NCBI GenBank assembly: GCA_026397915.1
Contig: JAPLTX010000061.1
Coordinates: 30,731 to 94,730, forward strand
Length of the DNA: 64,000 bases
Direction: 5' to 3'
From: Verrucomicrobiota bacterium
GTDB taxonomy: Bacteria; Verrucomicrobiota; Verrucomicrobiia; CAIQCK01
Shown: piece by piece, positions 1-8,893 of the stretch
Layout: each line of letters starts with the position of its first letter
Numbering within the stretch: position 1 is the stretch's first letter
Translations under genes and position numbers: made by a program
The notes under the pieces: generated by a model
Told to the model about the DNA's origin: nothing
The model's input: only the letters and a program-made list of their open reading frames with translations
Databases searched by the model: none

Positions 1-627
1 CTTCTGGATCGCAAAGACTCGAAGGATTTGAGGCACATCACCATTCGCGTTGCGGCAGGGTTAAGCTCGATTGCCATCAGCGACAATGAGCCGAAGGATT
101 CCAAACTCGGAGACGAGTATTACAATGCGTTAATTGCCGAACGGAACGCCTTACGAAAGGTGCTATTGCGGGGCGCGCGTCTGAAAGCAGTCCTGAATCC
201 TCCCCGCCGCTTCGCAGAGGCGATGCTACCCAAGCGGCTTTGCGCGCGTTACGAACGAATGATCGGCTTGCTTGAGGGGCGAAGCGACATCAGGCGAAGA
301 CCCAGAGAAGCAGCGGAAGACATCCGGGCGGTGAAGCAGTGCGAATTTGTCTTATCGCCAGTGCCTATGCCAAACGTGTTCATCATCGGAAATGAAGTGG
401 CGTATGAAGGGATGAAGCGCGGGGGCGCAGGAGGATTTGAAATGACCCACTGCGAAACAAGCGCCGAGGGTCTGCGCGAACTGATCGACCAGTTTGACCG
501 GTTCTTCGAAGATAGCCGCTGCGAAATGGTGCGGGCGAAACCACCCGATGGCCAGATGGCGAATCAACTGCGCAGCTTTTATCAAGAAGCAAACTCTTGG
601 GAAGACGCCGGCAACCAAGGTGCTTAA
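1..627 (+). CDS. Hypothetical protein, 5' end outside window
   Basis: The frame is open from the first base to a TAA at 625-627, so the gene probably begins upstream of the window; the first start-like codon inside is a TTG at 28 with no clear ribosome site. About 208 residues are visible. They are rich in charged helices (an RNALRKVLL-type stretch near residue 50) followed by a more structured part with FVLSPVPMPNVFIIGNE and a helical tail (LRELIDQFDRFFED). I do not recognise a family and see no signal peptide or membrane segment. The only context is that it precedes another small plus-strand gene and the minus-strand tagging operon. It could belong to an accessory island, but nothing in the sequence gives a function. 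Confidence 0.55.
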   Translation, partial: LLDRKDSKDLRHITIRVAAGLSSIAISDNEPKDSKLGDEYYNALIAERNALRKVLLRGARLKAVLNPPRRFAEAMLPKRLCARYERMIGLLEGRSDIRRRPREAAEDIRAVKQCEFVLSPVPMPNVFIIGNEVAYEGMKRGGAGGFEMTHCETSAEGLRELIDQFDRFFEDSRCEMVRAKPPDGQMANQLRSFYQEANSWEDAGNQGA

Positions 628-736
628 AGTCACCGGCTGGAAGATGAGGGAAGAGCGCGACCAATCCTTTGAGGGCGAAGCTGGATCGCAGACGCACTGA
701 GCGAAAAGATGCAGCAAAAGAAGAAGGGGTTAAATC

Positions 737-1252
737 ATGCCATCGCCCATCGAGAACCGCCAACGGGCGCTTGACTGTTACCAGAACTGCAAATATGCCG
801 AGGCGGAGAAGTTGTTACGGCCGTTTATCGCCGAGGGATATGAGTTGGCCGGCACGCATTGTCATCTGGCCCGCGTGTTGTTGATGATGGACCGCGAGCC
901 GGAAGCGCGACAGGAGGTCGCGCAGGCGTGGGAACATCGAAACAATAGTCCATCCTACGTCATCCCGCGGATTCTCTTCTTCCAGGTTCTTTTTGCATTA
1001 CTGGATGAGGCCAAAACCGCTGCCGCAGCTCCGCCCGCCGTCAGCCCGTCGGCAGCCAAGCCGCCACGTCCCGCCAGCGCGGACCTGCTGGAGCGGCTGC
1101 GGGATGAACTGGTGGAAAAGAAATCCTACGCCGAATGGACGCTCCGGCCATTGCTCCACCACGTCCGGCCCCGACTGAATGAAGAAGACTTCGAGTTGAT
1201 CTGCGCCCTCGCCGTGGAAATCAACGGTCCAGGCTGCGGTGTGCCTTTTTGA
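737..1252 (+). CDS. Small TPR-like protein of unknown function
   Basis: 171 residues. A purine-rich GAAGAAGGGG ribosome site sits 8 bases before the ATG at 737. The N-terminal half (residues 5-90) reads as two to three TPR-type helical hairpins: a pattern of A..CY....YAEAEKLL followed by LARVLLMMDREPEA. An Ala/Pro-rich linker at about 93-115 leads to a second helical part (LLERLRDELVEKKSYAEW) and a short C-terminus. There is no signal peptide, so it is probably cytoplasmic. It is convergent with the next gene, with only 26 bases between the stops. Helical-repeat proteins of this size often act as adaptors; that is inference, and no enzymatic motif is visible. Confidence 0.6.
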   Translation: MPSPIENRQRALDCYQNCKYAEAEKLLRPFIAEGYELAGTHCHLARVLLMMDREPEARQEVAQAWEHRNNSPSYVIPRILFFQVLFALLDEAKTAAAAPPAVSPSAAKPPRPASADLLERLRDELVEKKSYAEWTLRPLLHHVRPRLNEEDFELICALAVEINGPGCGVPF

Positions 1253-1278
1253 GACAACTGAACGAAGACGCTGCGACG

Positions 1279-1746
1279 TCAGACGCCGGCAAATCGCGAG
1301 ATCGTCCCTAGAACGATCCGGATGGATGCTTTGGTCTGGGGTGTAAGGTTGCGATCAACAAGGTCATCCTGCTGAAGCTTCCAGATGAGTTCGTAGTTGA
1401 GGTCTTTGAAACGGATCTCAACCTGGCATTTGGCATCGTATCTGAGCCGAAGAGCAAGTTGGTCCAACTGTTTCGCCAGCCGCTCTTTTTCGGGTTCCGC
1501 CTTGGCTTGCCACTCCAACCTCTCAAGACGTGACATGAGTTCCAGTGCGCCGGCCTTGGCGGCGTCGTCAACAACCATCCTGGAAAGCTCAGCGAGAATC
1601 TCCCGCGGGGAGCTGTCAATGTCCACCTGTCCTCCCGGCAGAGACAGAACCAGATAGGCTTTCAAGTCCGGGTGTTTCTTTCGGATGAGGTCGAACCGCT
1701 GCTTGCCAGCGGCAACAGCGACGCGTAATTGACTGAGGTTTAACAT
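1279..1746 (-). CDS. Hypothetical protein with MLNL-type N-terminus
   Basis: 155 residues, starting at an ATG at 1746. The first residues (MLNLSQLRVAVAA) closely match those of the ankyrin protein encoded at 2548-3147 (MLNLAQLQKAVAA), although the codons differ, so the likeness is at protein level. The middle (about 65-105) is a charged amphipathic helix, probably coiled coil (LERLEWQAKAEPEKERLAKQ), and the end is mixed alpha/beta. No known domain is recognised. It lies 170 bases downstream of the HPr-like gene on the same strand and may be the last gene of the long minus-strand operon. The shared N-terminus suggests a common partner or targeting function. Confidence 0.6.
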   Translation of the reverse strand: MLNLSQLRVAVAAGKQRFDLIRKKHPDLKAYLVLSLPGGQVDIDSSPREILAELSRMVVDDAAKAGALELMSRLERLEWQAKAEPEKERLAKQLDQLALRLRYDAKCQVEIRFKDLNYELIWKLQQDDLVDRNLTPQTKASIRIVLGTISRFAGV

Positions 1747-1916
1747 GCTTCGCGTTTCTAGATCATCGAGATCATTGTTTGGTCAGATACTGCGCGAAAC
1801 AGGACAACCACCGCTTCACGGCGGGCACTCCTGGATGGCAGCCGGGAACGAGGGCCAAACAACAACAGCGAGAGAATCTGGGTGCGCATATGGATCACAA
1901 CTGAGATGGATCCTTG

Positions 1917-2543
1917 CTATGCCTTTAGAGTGTCCTCCAGCCTCGACATCAACTTCGCGAGGGAATCCAAGGCTTCTCTGGCTTGTGCACCGGTGGCAAT
2001 GAACTCAAGCGTATCGCCGACAGTCACGCCCATGGAGAGAAATCCAACAATGGATTTGACGTTCATGAAAGGCTGTCCTTCCAACAGAAAATTCCAATAC
2101 ACCATGCCGTCCTTGTGAACGTAAACATCACAGTCATGCTCCGTGGCGATCTTGGAAATGGATGACATTGGTCGCATATGCAATTCATGGGCGTTCTTTA
2201 CGACGACCGAAAGCCTGACGAAGCCATTCCGCTCTAAAGACTCCCTTTCCGCCCGCCAGATGTGGGCGTATTTCTCACACCACTCTTGCGCGGCGATAGC
2301 TTTCCCAATATCACAACCAGTTTCCTTGGAACGAAAATACTTGTGTTTCTCAATCTCCAGCCGCTGCTCCAAATTATCTCGGCGCAATTTCTCTCGCCGC
2401 CAATCGTCGGCAAAGCGTTGCAGGAAATCCGCAACTGCCTCTTCAACCGACACCTCGGCGCCACATTCCTGCGACAAATAATACTTGTGATCTTCGACGG
2501 CCTTCAACTCGGCCGGTGTTAGATTGATTTCGCGTGCGTTCAT
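1917..2543 (-). CDS. HPr-like domain protein with duplicated N-terminal helical motif
   Basis: 208 residues from the ATG at 2543, chosen because a GAAAGG site lies about 10 bases before it; the open frame extends further upstream but only through the ankyrin gene. Residues 108-205 have the pattern of the phosphocarrier HPr: a His-containing ELHMRP motif at 121-126 in place of GLHARP (His122 is the phosphorylatable position), and NVKSIVGFLSMG at 161-172, which keeps the regulatory-Ser region, then an EAL-type helix. Residues 15-105 hold two copies of a motif built on HKYY/HKYF, a Gly-Ala/Cys turn and a Trp-Arg end (about 19-50 and 67-100). It starts 4 bases after the ankyrin stop, so the two are probably co-translated. 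The HPr fold is well supported; a role in sugar transport is not, as no EI or EII gene is nearby. Confidence 0.7.
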   Translation of the reverse strand: MNAREINLTPAELKAVEDHKYYLSQECGAEVSVEEAVADFLQRFADDWRREKLRRDNLEQRLEIEKHKYFRSKETGCDIGKAIAAQEWCEKYAHIWRAERESLERNGFVRLSVVVKNAHELHMRPMSSISKIATEHDCDVYVHKDGMVYWNFLLEGQPFMNVKSIVGFLSMGVTVGDTLEFIATGAQAREALDSLAKLMSRLEDTLKA

Positions 2544-2547
2544 GTGA

Positions 2548-3147
2548 TCAGCGCCTTTCAGTGTATTTTTGGTGGGGCGGTCTGGGGGACGCCCCTTGAG
2601 TTGCCGCCGCCACAGGTCGTGGCAACTGAAGCTCAGCCGCGAGTCGCGCGGAGCCACATTGTTTTGCCAGGGTCGCCGGGGTTTCGCCTTTGTTATTCGT
2701 TGCGTTGACATCAGCGCCGGCGGCAACGAGCACGCGCGCCGCGAGAAGCGAGCCATTTTCGGCGGCGACATGTAAAGGGGTGTGTCCTCTCTTATCTCGG
2801 ACGTTTACGTTCGCGCGGTGAGCGAGCAGTTCCCGGACGACTGGGTAGGATCCCGACGCAGCCGCGACGTGAAGTGCTGTCTGGCCGAGTGTGTCGTCAA
2901 CTGCCTCGGCATTCGCTCCCCGCGATAGCAACAAACGCACGGTTTTCTCGCCGCCAGAGTGTTGAGGCACTCTATAAAGTGGCGTTTCTTGATTGATGTC
3001 TCTCGCCTCTACTCGCGCGCCCTTGGACAACAACAGTTCGACCACCGCACAATTGGTGCGCCTTGCGGCTACATGCAAAGGGCTATCCAAGCAGGCAAAC
3101 AGCGGGTCAGCGGCGACTGCCTTCTGCAATTGAGCAAGGTTCAGCAT
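2548..3147 (-). CDS. Ankyrin-repeat protein
   Basis: 199 residues with four ankyrin repeats at about 20-50, 53-86, 87-119 and 120-152, marked by TPLHVAA and ALHVAA turns and GADVNA/GANAEA helix-cap motifs. The N-terminus MLNLAQLQKAVAA resembles that of the 1279-1746 protein. The C-terminal 30 residues are proline/alanine-rich and probably disordered. No signal peptide is visible, so it is probably a cytoplasmic protein-binding scaffold. It begins 17 bases after the L,D-transpeptidase stop and ends 4 bases before the HPr-like start, which puts it at the distal end of the long minus-strand gene run. A substrate-recognition or adaptor role for the tagging system is plausible but rests on position alone. 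Confidence 0.8.
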   Translation of the reverse strand: MLNLAQLQKAVAADPLFACLDSPLHVAARRTNCAVVELLLSKGARVEARDINQETPLYRVPQHSGGEKTVRLLLSRGANAEAVDDTLGQTALHVAAASGSYPVVRELLAHRANVNVRDKRGHTPLHVAAENGSLLAARVLVAAGADVNATNNKGETPATLAKQCGSARLAAELQLPRPVAAATQGASPRPPHQKYTERR

Positions 3148-3164
3148 GGCTCAAGGGGTTCCGA

Positions 3165-3893
3165 TCACTGTCTGGCTTGATACTTCAGCACCTCGCGTTT
3201 GATTGTGGCATGAAGCGTCCCAACCCACTGGGGTGTGCCCGGCGGGAGGGCCGGCAGCTCACGGACGCGAAGATCCACGGGACTGATGATGACGTTTATG
3301 TTTTTCAAACCCGTCAGAGCCGCCAACACGAAGAGGTCCTCGGCAGCCTTGTCTCCTACCGCGATGCAGCCGATGGAAACGGCGTTGCCGTGAATCATGA
3401 TGTCGCCACCGAGGTTCTTGCGGTCGTCGCGTTTGGCCTGCTGGCGGTCGAAGTCGTTCGGGTAGTTCAGCCGGAGGGACAGGTGGAAACGGCTGTTCGG
3501 GTTAAGCAGTTCGATCCTGTAGATGCCTTCAGGAACCTGCCCGTCTCCCTGTCTGAGCTTGGGACCGAGAACACCGCTTGCCGCCAGGATCGGGTAGGCG
3601 CGGACAAATTTGAAAGCGCCATCGGCTCCAGCGGCATGAAGCTCCAGCGTTTTCTCCAATTTGAACCCCAGCAGGACAAGGCGTGCAGGCGGATAAGGGA
3701 TGCGAGCGGCCAAGAAGAAAGGTGCCAGCCGTTGCCGAACAATCTCGCCATACTCGCTCACACGGTCGCGCACACTGCGCGCGCCCTTCGGCTTTTCCGA
3801 GCGAGCGTCGCCGGCGGACGCGGCCCAAGGATTGGAAACGAGGAAGGCCGCGCCAAGGCAAAACACCACCGGATTGTATCGAAATGGTTTCAT
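3165..3893 (-). CDS. YkuD-family L,D-transpeptidase, exported
   Basis: 242 residues. The start at 3893 is fixed by an ATGA overlap with the stop of the upstream membrane-protein gene. Residues 1-28 form a signal peptide (hydrophobic FCLGAAFLVS, then AASA). The YkuD catalytic motif is present as HGNAVSIGC at 168-176, with His168 and Cys176 expected to be catalytic, preceded by a GDGQVPEGIYRI segment (116-127) typical of the YafK/ErfK group. Such enzymes make or remodel 3-3 peptidoglycan cross-links or attach proteins to the wall in the periplasm. It forms a coupled cassette with FtsW and a membrane protein at the end of the Ub/Pup-like operon, an unexpected association that suggests the tagging machinery controls or protects wall synthesis. 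Confidence 0.88.
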   Translation of the reverse strand: MKPFRYNPVVFCLGAAFLVSNPWAASAGDARSEKPKGARSVRDRVSEYGEIVRQRLAPFFLAARIPYPPARLVLLGFKLEKTLELHAAGADGAFKFVRAYPILAASGVLGPKLRQGDGQVPEGIYRIELLNPNSRFHLSLRLNYPNDFDRQQAKRDDRKNLGGDIMIHGNAVSIGCIAVGDKAAEDLFVLAALTGLKNINVIISPVDLRVRELPALPPGTPQWVGTLHATIKREVLKYQARQ

Positions 3894-5167
3894 AATCCAG
3901 AGAACTTCCAAAGATGAGAGTGGGAAAGGCCGACAGGCGAGGCAAGCACTCCGAACTCCCCAACCTCGGAGTGTGCGGTCCACTTCTTTTTCTCGATTTG
4001 GTTGAATCGAGCAGCCCGGCCGCGGGGGTGCCATCTATCGAGAGCGGAAGGGGGTGGAGGTATTGAAGGCGACGATGGCATTGAAGCGGGCGGCTGTGGT
4101 GGTGGAACCGGCGGCGGTGGCATTAAATACTCTTCGTCAGTCAGCGAAACAGGAAGTTTGCCGGGTTTGATCGTCTTAAGGCTATCCAAGAAAGAGGAGT
4201 ATTCAACGCCGCTCAAAAAGTCCTCCGCCTGTTTGAGGGCTGGTGCAAGGACAGCGGGTTGTTTGCAATACTTGGCGATGGCGGCTCTGGCAGTGACCGC
4301 GGCGATCAGGTTGTTCTTCTCGAAGAAATCGTCGCGCTTATTTCGCGGTTGGCGCAGCCAGTCGCGGATCGTTTCGCCGTGGGCGGCAAACGCAGGTTGG
4401 TTCAGCTTCCACGTGCGGGCGAGGTTTACGACGAACCGCCCGCCTTGCTCGGCCATGGCGAGTTTGATGTGAACGCCGTTGGCGTGGCAGTCCATCGCAA
4501 ATTCAAGGCCGTCGTAAACGTCGTGGAACCACCCGTCACGGTAACCGGGACCGAGTTCGCCGGCGTCGTCGGGTTGGCAATGACGCGTAATGGTCCCAAT
4601 GCGCAGGAGTTTGCCGCGCCGAAACGTGAAAACGTGGTCGAGGTCCGCGCGCCATGCGTTGCCGCCATCACAGTCTTCGGGCACAAACAGGTATGCTCCC
4701 TTCCAACCAATGCGGGCCTGAAGCCATTCAATCGCCTCGTTGAGGCACTCGCCATGAGCGGCTGTGCTGACAGAGAACTCGTCATCGCCGACACTGATGT
4801 CAATCGTCGCGTCGTAACAGTGTTCATCCCATTCCAGCCGTGCCTTGACCTTCGCGGGGTCGCGCAGGAGCAATACTTCGGCGGAAATCACTTGCGAGAG
4901 AGTGGGTGGAAGTGGAATCGGCATGGCTTCCACAGAAGGCAGCGGCGGCACCGGCAATATCATCTCGGCCGGCCGCGAAATGGAATGGATGACCAGAATG
5001 ACAATGCCGGCGGTTGTCAGAAGCGTGAAGGCCGTGCCAAGCAGGCGAATCCACGATGGGCTGCCATGCGTCGCTTGCGGTTCGTTGGCAACAGCGGTTG
5101 CAGGTGAGCCTGGGTTTGCTTGTTCTGGAAATGCCATGGTTCGTCTTCCTAGACGACGCTGGGTCAT
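3890..5167 (-). CDS. Single-pass membrane protein with proline-rich C-terminal region
   Basis: 425 residues. ATGA overlaps on both sides (with ftsW at 5164-5167 and the L,D-transpeptidase at 3890-3893) fix both ends. A basic, Pro/Ala-rich N-terminus is followed by one membrane segment at about residues 40-63; the rest would be extracytoplasmic. The main body (about 95-340) is a mixed alpha/beta domain with several conserved-looking Cys and Trp residues (HCYD, DCDGGNAW, DCHANG) that I cannot assign to a family. Residues 350-385 are a proline-rich stretch (PPPPVPPPQPP) suited to spanning the wall or binding partners. Its placement between a glycan polymerase and a cross-linking enzyme suggests a cell-wall-linked role, but no catalytic motif is recognised. 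Confidence 0.75.
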   Translation of the reverse strand: MTQRRLGRRTMAFPEQANPGSPATAVANEPQATHGSPSWIRLLGTAFTLLTTAGIVILVIHSISRPAEMILPVPPLPSVEAMPIPLPPTLSQVISAEVLLLRDPAKVKARLEWDEHCYDATIDISVGDDEFSVSTAAHGECLNEAIEWLQARIGWKGAYLFVPEDCDGGNAWRADLDHVFTFRRGKLLRIGTITRHCQPDDAGELGPGYRDGWFHDVYDGLEFAMDCHANGVHIKLAMAEQGGRFVVNLARTWKLNQPAFAAHGETIRDWLRQPRNKRDDFFEKNNLIAAVTARAAIAKYCKQPAVLAPALKQAEDFLSGVEYSSFLDSLKTIKPGKLPVSLTDEEYLMPPPPVPPPQPPASMPSSPSIPPPPSALDRWHPRGRAARFNQIEKKKWTAHSEVGEFGVLASPVGLSHSHLWKFSGL

Positions 5168-6408
5168 AAGCCGGAGAAGAGTTGCCCCTGTCTCCTTGGC
5201 CAGATGTCAGCCTGTGATCCGCCGCGGGCGGCGATGTTCATCAAGATACCTGCGCTCGCAAGCATGACACAAAGGCTGGAGCCGCCATAACTGATGAATG
5301 GCAACGTGAGACCCTTGTTGGGCGCCTGTGAGGTAACAACCAGCAGGTTCAGGATCGCCTGGAGTCCGATCATGGCGGTAATGCCCCAACCCAAAAGGTG
5401 ACCGAAACGTTCGCGCGCCCGGCTAGCCACATAGATCCCTGCGCCGACGAGAGTCATATACAGGAGTATAAGCACCAACATGCCGGCCAAGCCCAGTTCT
5501 TCCCCAATCACCGGCGCGATGAAGTCGCTGAAGGAATAGGGCAGCCAGCGTTCCTTGGCCATGCTCTTTGCGAAACCGACACCGCTCCAACCACCACGAA
5601 CAAAGGCCAGTATGGCCTGCCATTGTTGGAGTCCGGCACCCCCCTTGTATTTTTCCGGGTCGAGAAACACGAAGAACTGCTCCCGGCGACGCGGGTTTTG
5701 CCAGATGTAGTAGAAGACGCAACCTGCGGCGGGAGCATAAGTCGCCAGAAGCAACCACCAACGCACGCCGCCCACGACCATGACGCACAGGCCGATCGTT
5801 CCCACGAGAACACTCGTGCCAACATCAATCTCGAAAAGGATCGGAAGAGCGATCGCTCCCGTAGCCAGCAACGGCCAGACAAACCCACGTATGAACATGG
5901 AGAGGTTTTGTTTGAGGCGAATGACATTCTTGAAAAGTATGGCCCCGAGGTCGCGTTCCCAATGTTCGAGGTAGTAGGCCAAGAACATGACAACCGCCAG
6001 TTTGGCAAACTCGGATGGCTGAAGTGTCACTGGCCCGATGTGCAGCCAGCGGTGTTCCTTGTTTATCTGCACTCCCACGCCCGGCGCAAACACCAACAGC
6101 AATGAGACGAACGAAAGAATAAAAATCGGCCAGACGAGTTTGCGCCAAACGATGTAGTCGAGCTTGGCAGTAACCAACATCAGGACAAGGCCGATGGCAG
6201 CCCAGATCAGTTGCCGCTGGATGAACCACTCGGCGCTGCTGTTGTAGTGAGGCGAGCGTTGCGCCGTTGGGAAACTGGCGCTGTAGAGCATCGCCATTCC
6301 GAAGCCCAGCAGCGCCAGCGTGCAGAGCAGGATGACAAGGACGCTTCGCTTCATGACCGGTTTTTGACCCTCCTTGGAACGCCGATCAAATGGGTGAGTC
6401 AGATTCAT
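5164..6408 (-). CDS. ftsW: FtsW/RodA/SpoVE-family peptidoglycan polymerase
   Basis: 414 residues. The start at 6408 shares one base with the upstream stop (TGATG), which fixes it; the open frame further upstream belongs to that gene. About ten hydrophobic segments are visible. SEDS-family signatures include LQPSEFAKL, SDFIAPVIGEELGLAG (containing the loop Asp essential in SEDS glycosyltransferases) and PFISYGGSSL near the C-terminus. The family polymerises lipid II into glycan strands in the inner membrane, with a partner class B PBP; none is encoded here. The usual FtsW home is the mra/dcw cluster, so a copy inside a protein-tagging operon is unusual and may be a second, dedicated SEDS protein. 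ftsW rather than rodA is chosen from overall resemblance and is not certain. Confidence 0.9.
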   Translation of the reverse strand: MNLTHPFDRRSKEGQKPVMKRSVLVILLCTLALLGFGMAMLYSASFPTAQRSPHYNSSAEWFIQRQLIWAAIGLVLMLVTAKLDYIVWRKLVWPIFILSFVSLLLVFAPGVGVQINKEHRWLHIGPVTLQPSEFAKLAVVMFLAYYLEHWERDLGAILFKNVIRLKQNLSMFIRGFVWPLLATGAIALPILFEIDVGTSVLVGTIGLCVMVVGGVRWWLLLATYAPAAGCVFYYIWQNPRRREQFFVFLDPEKYKGGAGLQQWQAILAFVRGGWSGVGFAKSMAKERWLPYSFSDFIAPVIGEELGLAGMLVLILLYMTLVGAGIYVASRARERFGHLLGWGITAMIGLQAILNLLVVTSQAPNKGLTLPFISYGGSSLCVMLASAGILMNIAARGGSQADIWPRRQGQLFSGL

Positions 6409-8891
6409 CACACTCCCCAGAAGAAATCCTTCGGTTTTTGACCGGCTGGATCCGCGCCGGAAACCCATGCGCTCCAGTTCTCCAGAACTTTTGCCAGCAA
6501 CCAACACCGGTTCAGAGCGGGCAATTGAGATCGCAATGCCATCACGCGTGCCTTGATGGTTTCAGCCGGGCATTCCTCACGAGCAACCCGGGCTTCGAGC
6601 AAGAGCGTGCGAACTTCGCCCGCGCCGTGGTGAAAACCCGTTTGGATCGCTTTCGCGCGCGCGAGCCATTCCAATGCGCGATGGGCGTCTGTCTCAAAAC
6701 GTGCGCGAGCTGTAAAGGTGAACTCCGCCAGATCCCCTTCATAGCCCTTCTCGATCTGCAACTGCTGGGCTTCAGAGAGACACCGTTGGGCGGATGCGCG
6801 GTTCCCCAGAAGACGGTGAGCCTCGGCTTGCAGCGTCAGATTGCGGGCGATGAGATGGATGTCAGGGCAAGGCTGGGCGTCCGGGGAACACGCAACCCGC
6901 AGGGTGGCAAGCGCCTCGGCAGTGTCGCCGTGATACAACAGATAAGAGCCTTGGTAGGTGCGGAACGCAGCGAGTTCGTCGGGTGATTGCTGGTAGGGAG
7001 TCTGGATCATGATGTCCAACCCCTGCTGAATCCACTGAACGGTTCGGGGATGTGGCGCGAGTCCCATGAACACGCACAAAAAGAGATTCTCGCAAACACG
7101 CTCGATATTCAAACCGTGGCGTCGCATCAATTCCTGAACAGCGTTGCCACCACCCAAAAAGCCCCGCCGGGTTTCGGTCCAAGCGCGTAACATGAAGTAA
7201 CCGTCGGGAAGCGCTTCGGGCGGCACGTTCGCCACCGTCTGCAAGAGAGCGAAGGCTCCTTCATAATCGCCCTTATTATACGCTGTCTGCGCCCGGCTGA
7301 TAACCCGCGGAATTGCGTCCGCAGCAGGCGCTGACGGCTCTGCCTCCGGGCTGCCAATCGTCTTCCACTCTTCCCGTGTTGGAAACGGTTGAGAGAGGTC
7401 GAGAAAGCGGGCTTCATTGAGATCCCAAACGCCTGTCCAGTCGCATTGGTAGTGACCGCTCCTTCCCATGAAACGCTGGATGCACTCACCTCGGAGTTTC
7501 GCACGGCCAACGCTAGGCGGATTGGCAACCGCGTGTGGAATGTTATCCACGCCTCGAAAATGGTGGCAGAGAACGCCGGCGTTCCCCAAAGCCGAAAAGA
7601 TTCCGGTCTTGCCAAGTTGCGAGAAACGCGTATCCGTCTCAAAAAGTTGATGGCGCAAATCCAAGAAGGTCCTGAAACCGTCCCATGCCAAGCCGGCACT
7701 TTCAAGCGTCGGAGTCGCCAGGGCGACCTGCTGACGGATCGGGCTGTTGTTGCCGAGAACAAGATCGGCTGTGAGAGGGGCGTTGTTGTATTCCGTCTGT
7801 TCCAGGAGTTGGGACAAGCGGGTCAGCACACCCGACCATGATGCCAGCGATTCCCAAGACATGTTTCGGCGTTGGGCTTGATCACGATAGAGGGCAAGTT
7901 TAATGGCCCAGTCCAGGGTCGTGGCAACCGAATCCGGAGCGCCTTGCTCCAAGCGCATGAGCATGTTCCGCCATTGATGCAGCGCCTCTCCAGTCCAGGG
8001 CGGCATGAGCGGATGATGGCGGTTTGCTTCCGCCGTGTGGAGATAATGCCACTGGATTCCGATGGCAGTGGTTTGAGATCCGTCAAGCAGCCTGACCTTG
8101 GCACCGCAGGTGGGATCGGAAGCAATGCGCCGCATTGCAGACAGCGGTTCGCGCAACTGCACAGGGTCTCCGGGATTAAGGCCGGCTTCTATCATCGCCA
8201 CCACGAGCGTCGTGGTTGCCATCTTCAACCACGTGGCTGTTTCGGAGAACAAGCTCTCGCCGCAGATGATGTGTAACCGGCAATGCCCGCCGTTGCACAG
8301 CGGCTCGTCGCGCGTGTGATATATCCCGCGGTCATGCGTGGATTCGGACGACACCGACCTTGAGAGGTAAGGCACCCGCGGCGACATGACGAACTCCAAC
8401 CCCGGAGTCAGCGCGTTGAAACCACCCGCGCCTGTGTAAATGATGCGCGTTACGAGATGCGGGATGAGCTGCTTGGGCAACACCCGTTGATCTGCGCGGT
8501 GAAGATAAGATTCATGGCAGCCCCACGACGCCTTGGTCGTATAGTCCACGTTGGATCGGAATACCATGGTGTCGGTCAATCCGTTCACGCGGCGCGTGAG
8601 TTCTGTTGCCAGACTCAACAGCACCTGGTCGCCGGCTTGAATGTAACGGCAAACGTCCCACGGATTCGCACACTCCGGCGTTGCGAACTCCGGATGGAAA
8701 CCACTATCAACGTAGAACCGCGCACCATTCGCCAGGAACACACCCCTTGAGTTGCGATCCGGCAAATGCGGGAGCTGGCGCGTCAACTGGTGAAACGTTT
8801 CCGCGACAACGTCCCTGCTGGCCCGGGTGTGGTCCGTTGTCAACGCCGCCAGCGCGTATTCCGTTTCAACTCCAAACAGCCTCTCGGCCAT
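6408..8891 (-). CDS. PafA/Dop-family Pup ligase-like enzyme with C-terminal helical repeats
   Basis: 827 residues, far longer than the roughly 450-500 usual for PafA or Dop. The N-terminal part (1 to about 505) carries the family motifs: GVETEY at 7-12 with the Mg-binding Glu, NGARFYVDSGFHPEFATPE at about 55-73 with Asp62 at the catalytic-base position, RLHIICGE, and LDWAIK. These enzymes are related to glutamine synthetase and use ATP to join the tag C-terminal glutamate side chain to a lysine (PafA), or deamidate/remove the tag (Dop). Residues about 530-815 are TPR-like repeats (AYNKGDYEGAFALL, YHGDTAEALATL, RLLGNRASAQRCL), perhaps for substrate or regulator binding. The ATG lies two bases after the tag-gene stop. 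It keeps the motifs better than its paralogue, so it is the better ligase candidate; this is inference. Confidence 0.88.
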   Translation of the reverse strand: MAERLFGVETEYALAALTTDHTRASRDVVAETFHQLTRQLPHLPDRNSRGVFLANGARFYVDSGFHPEFATPECANPWDVCRYIQAGDQVLLSLATELTRRVNGLTDTMVFRSNVDYTTKASWGCHESYLHRADQRVLPKQLIPHLVTRIIYTGAGGFNALTPGLEFVMSPRVPYLSRSVSSESTHDRGIYHTRDEPLCNGGHCRLHIICGESLFSETATWLKMATTTLVVAMIEAGLNPGDPVQLREPLSAMRRIASDPTCGAKVRLLDGSQTTAIGIQWHYLHTAEANRHHPLMPPWTGEALHQWRNMLMRLEQGAPDSVATTLDWAIKLALYRDQAQRRNMSWESLASWSGVLTRLSQLLEQTEYNNAPLTADLVLGNNSPIRQQVALATPTLESAGLAWDGFRTFLDLRHQLFETDTRFSQLGKTGIFSALGNAGVLCHHFRGVDNIPHAVANPPSVGRAKLRGECIQRFMGRSGHYQCDWTGVWDLNEARFLDLSQPFPTREEWKTIGSPEAEPSAPAADAIPRVISRAQTAYNKGDYEGAFALLQTVANVPPEALPDGYFMLRAWTETRRGFLGGGNAVQELMRRHGLNIERVCENLFLCVFMGLAPHPRTVQWIQQGLDIMIQTPYQQSPDELAAFRTYQGSYLLYHGDTAEALATLRVACSPDAQPCPDIHLIARNLTLQAEAHRLLGNRASAQRCLSEAQQLQIEKGYEGDLAEFTFTARARFETDAHRALEWLARAKAIQTGFHHGAGEVRTLLLEARVAREECPAETIKARVMALRSQLPALNRCWLLAKVLENWSAWVSGADPAGQKPKDFFWGV

Positions 8892-8893
8892 AA

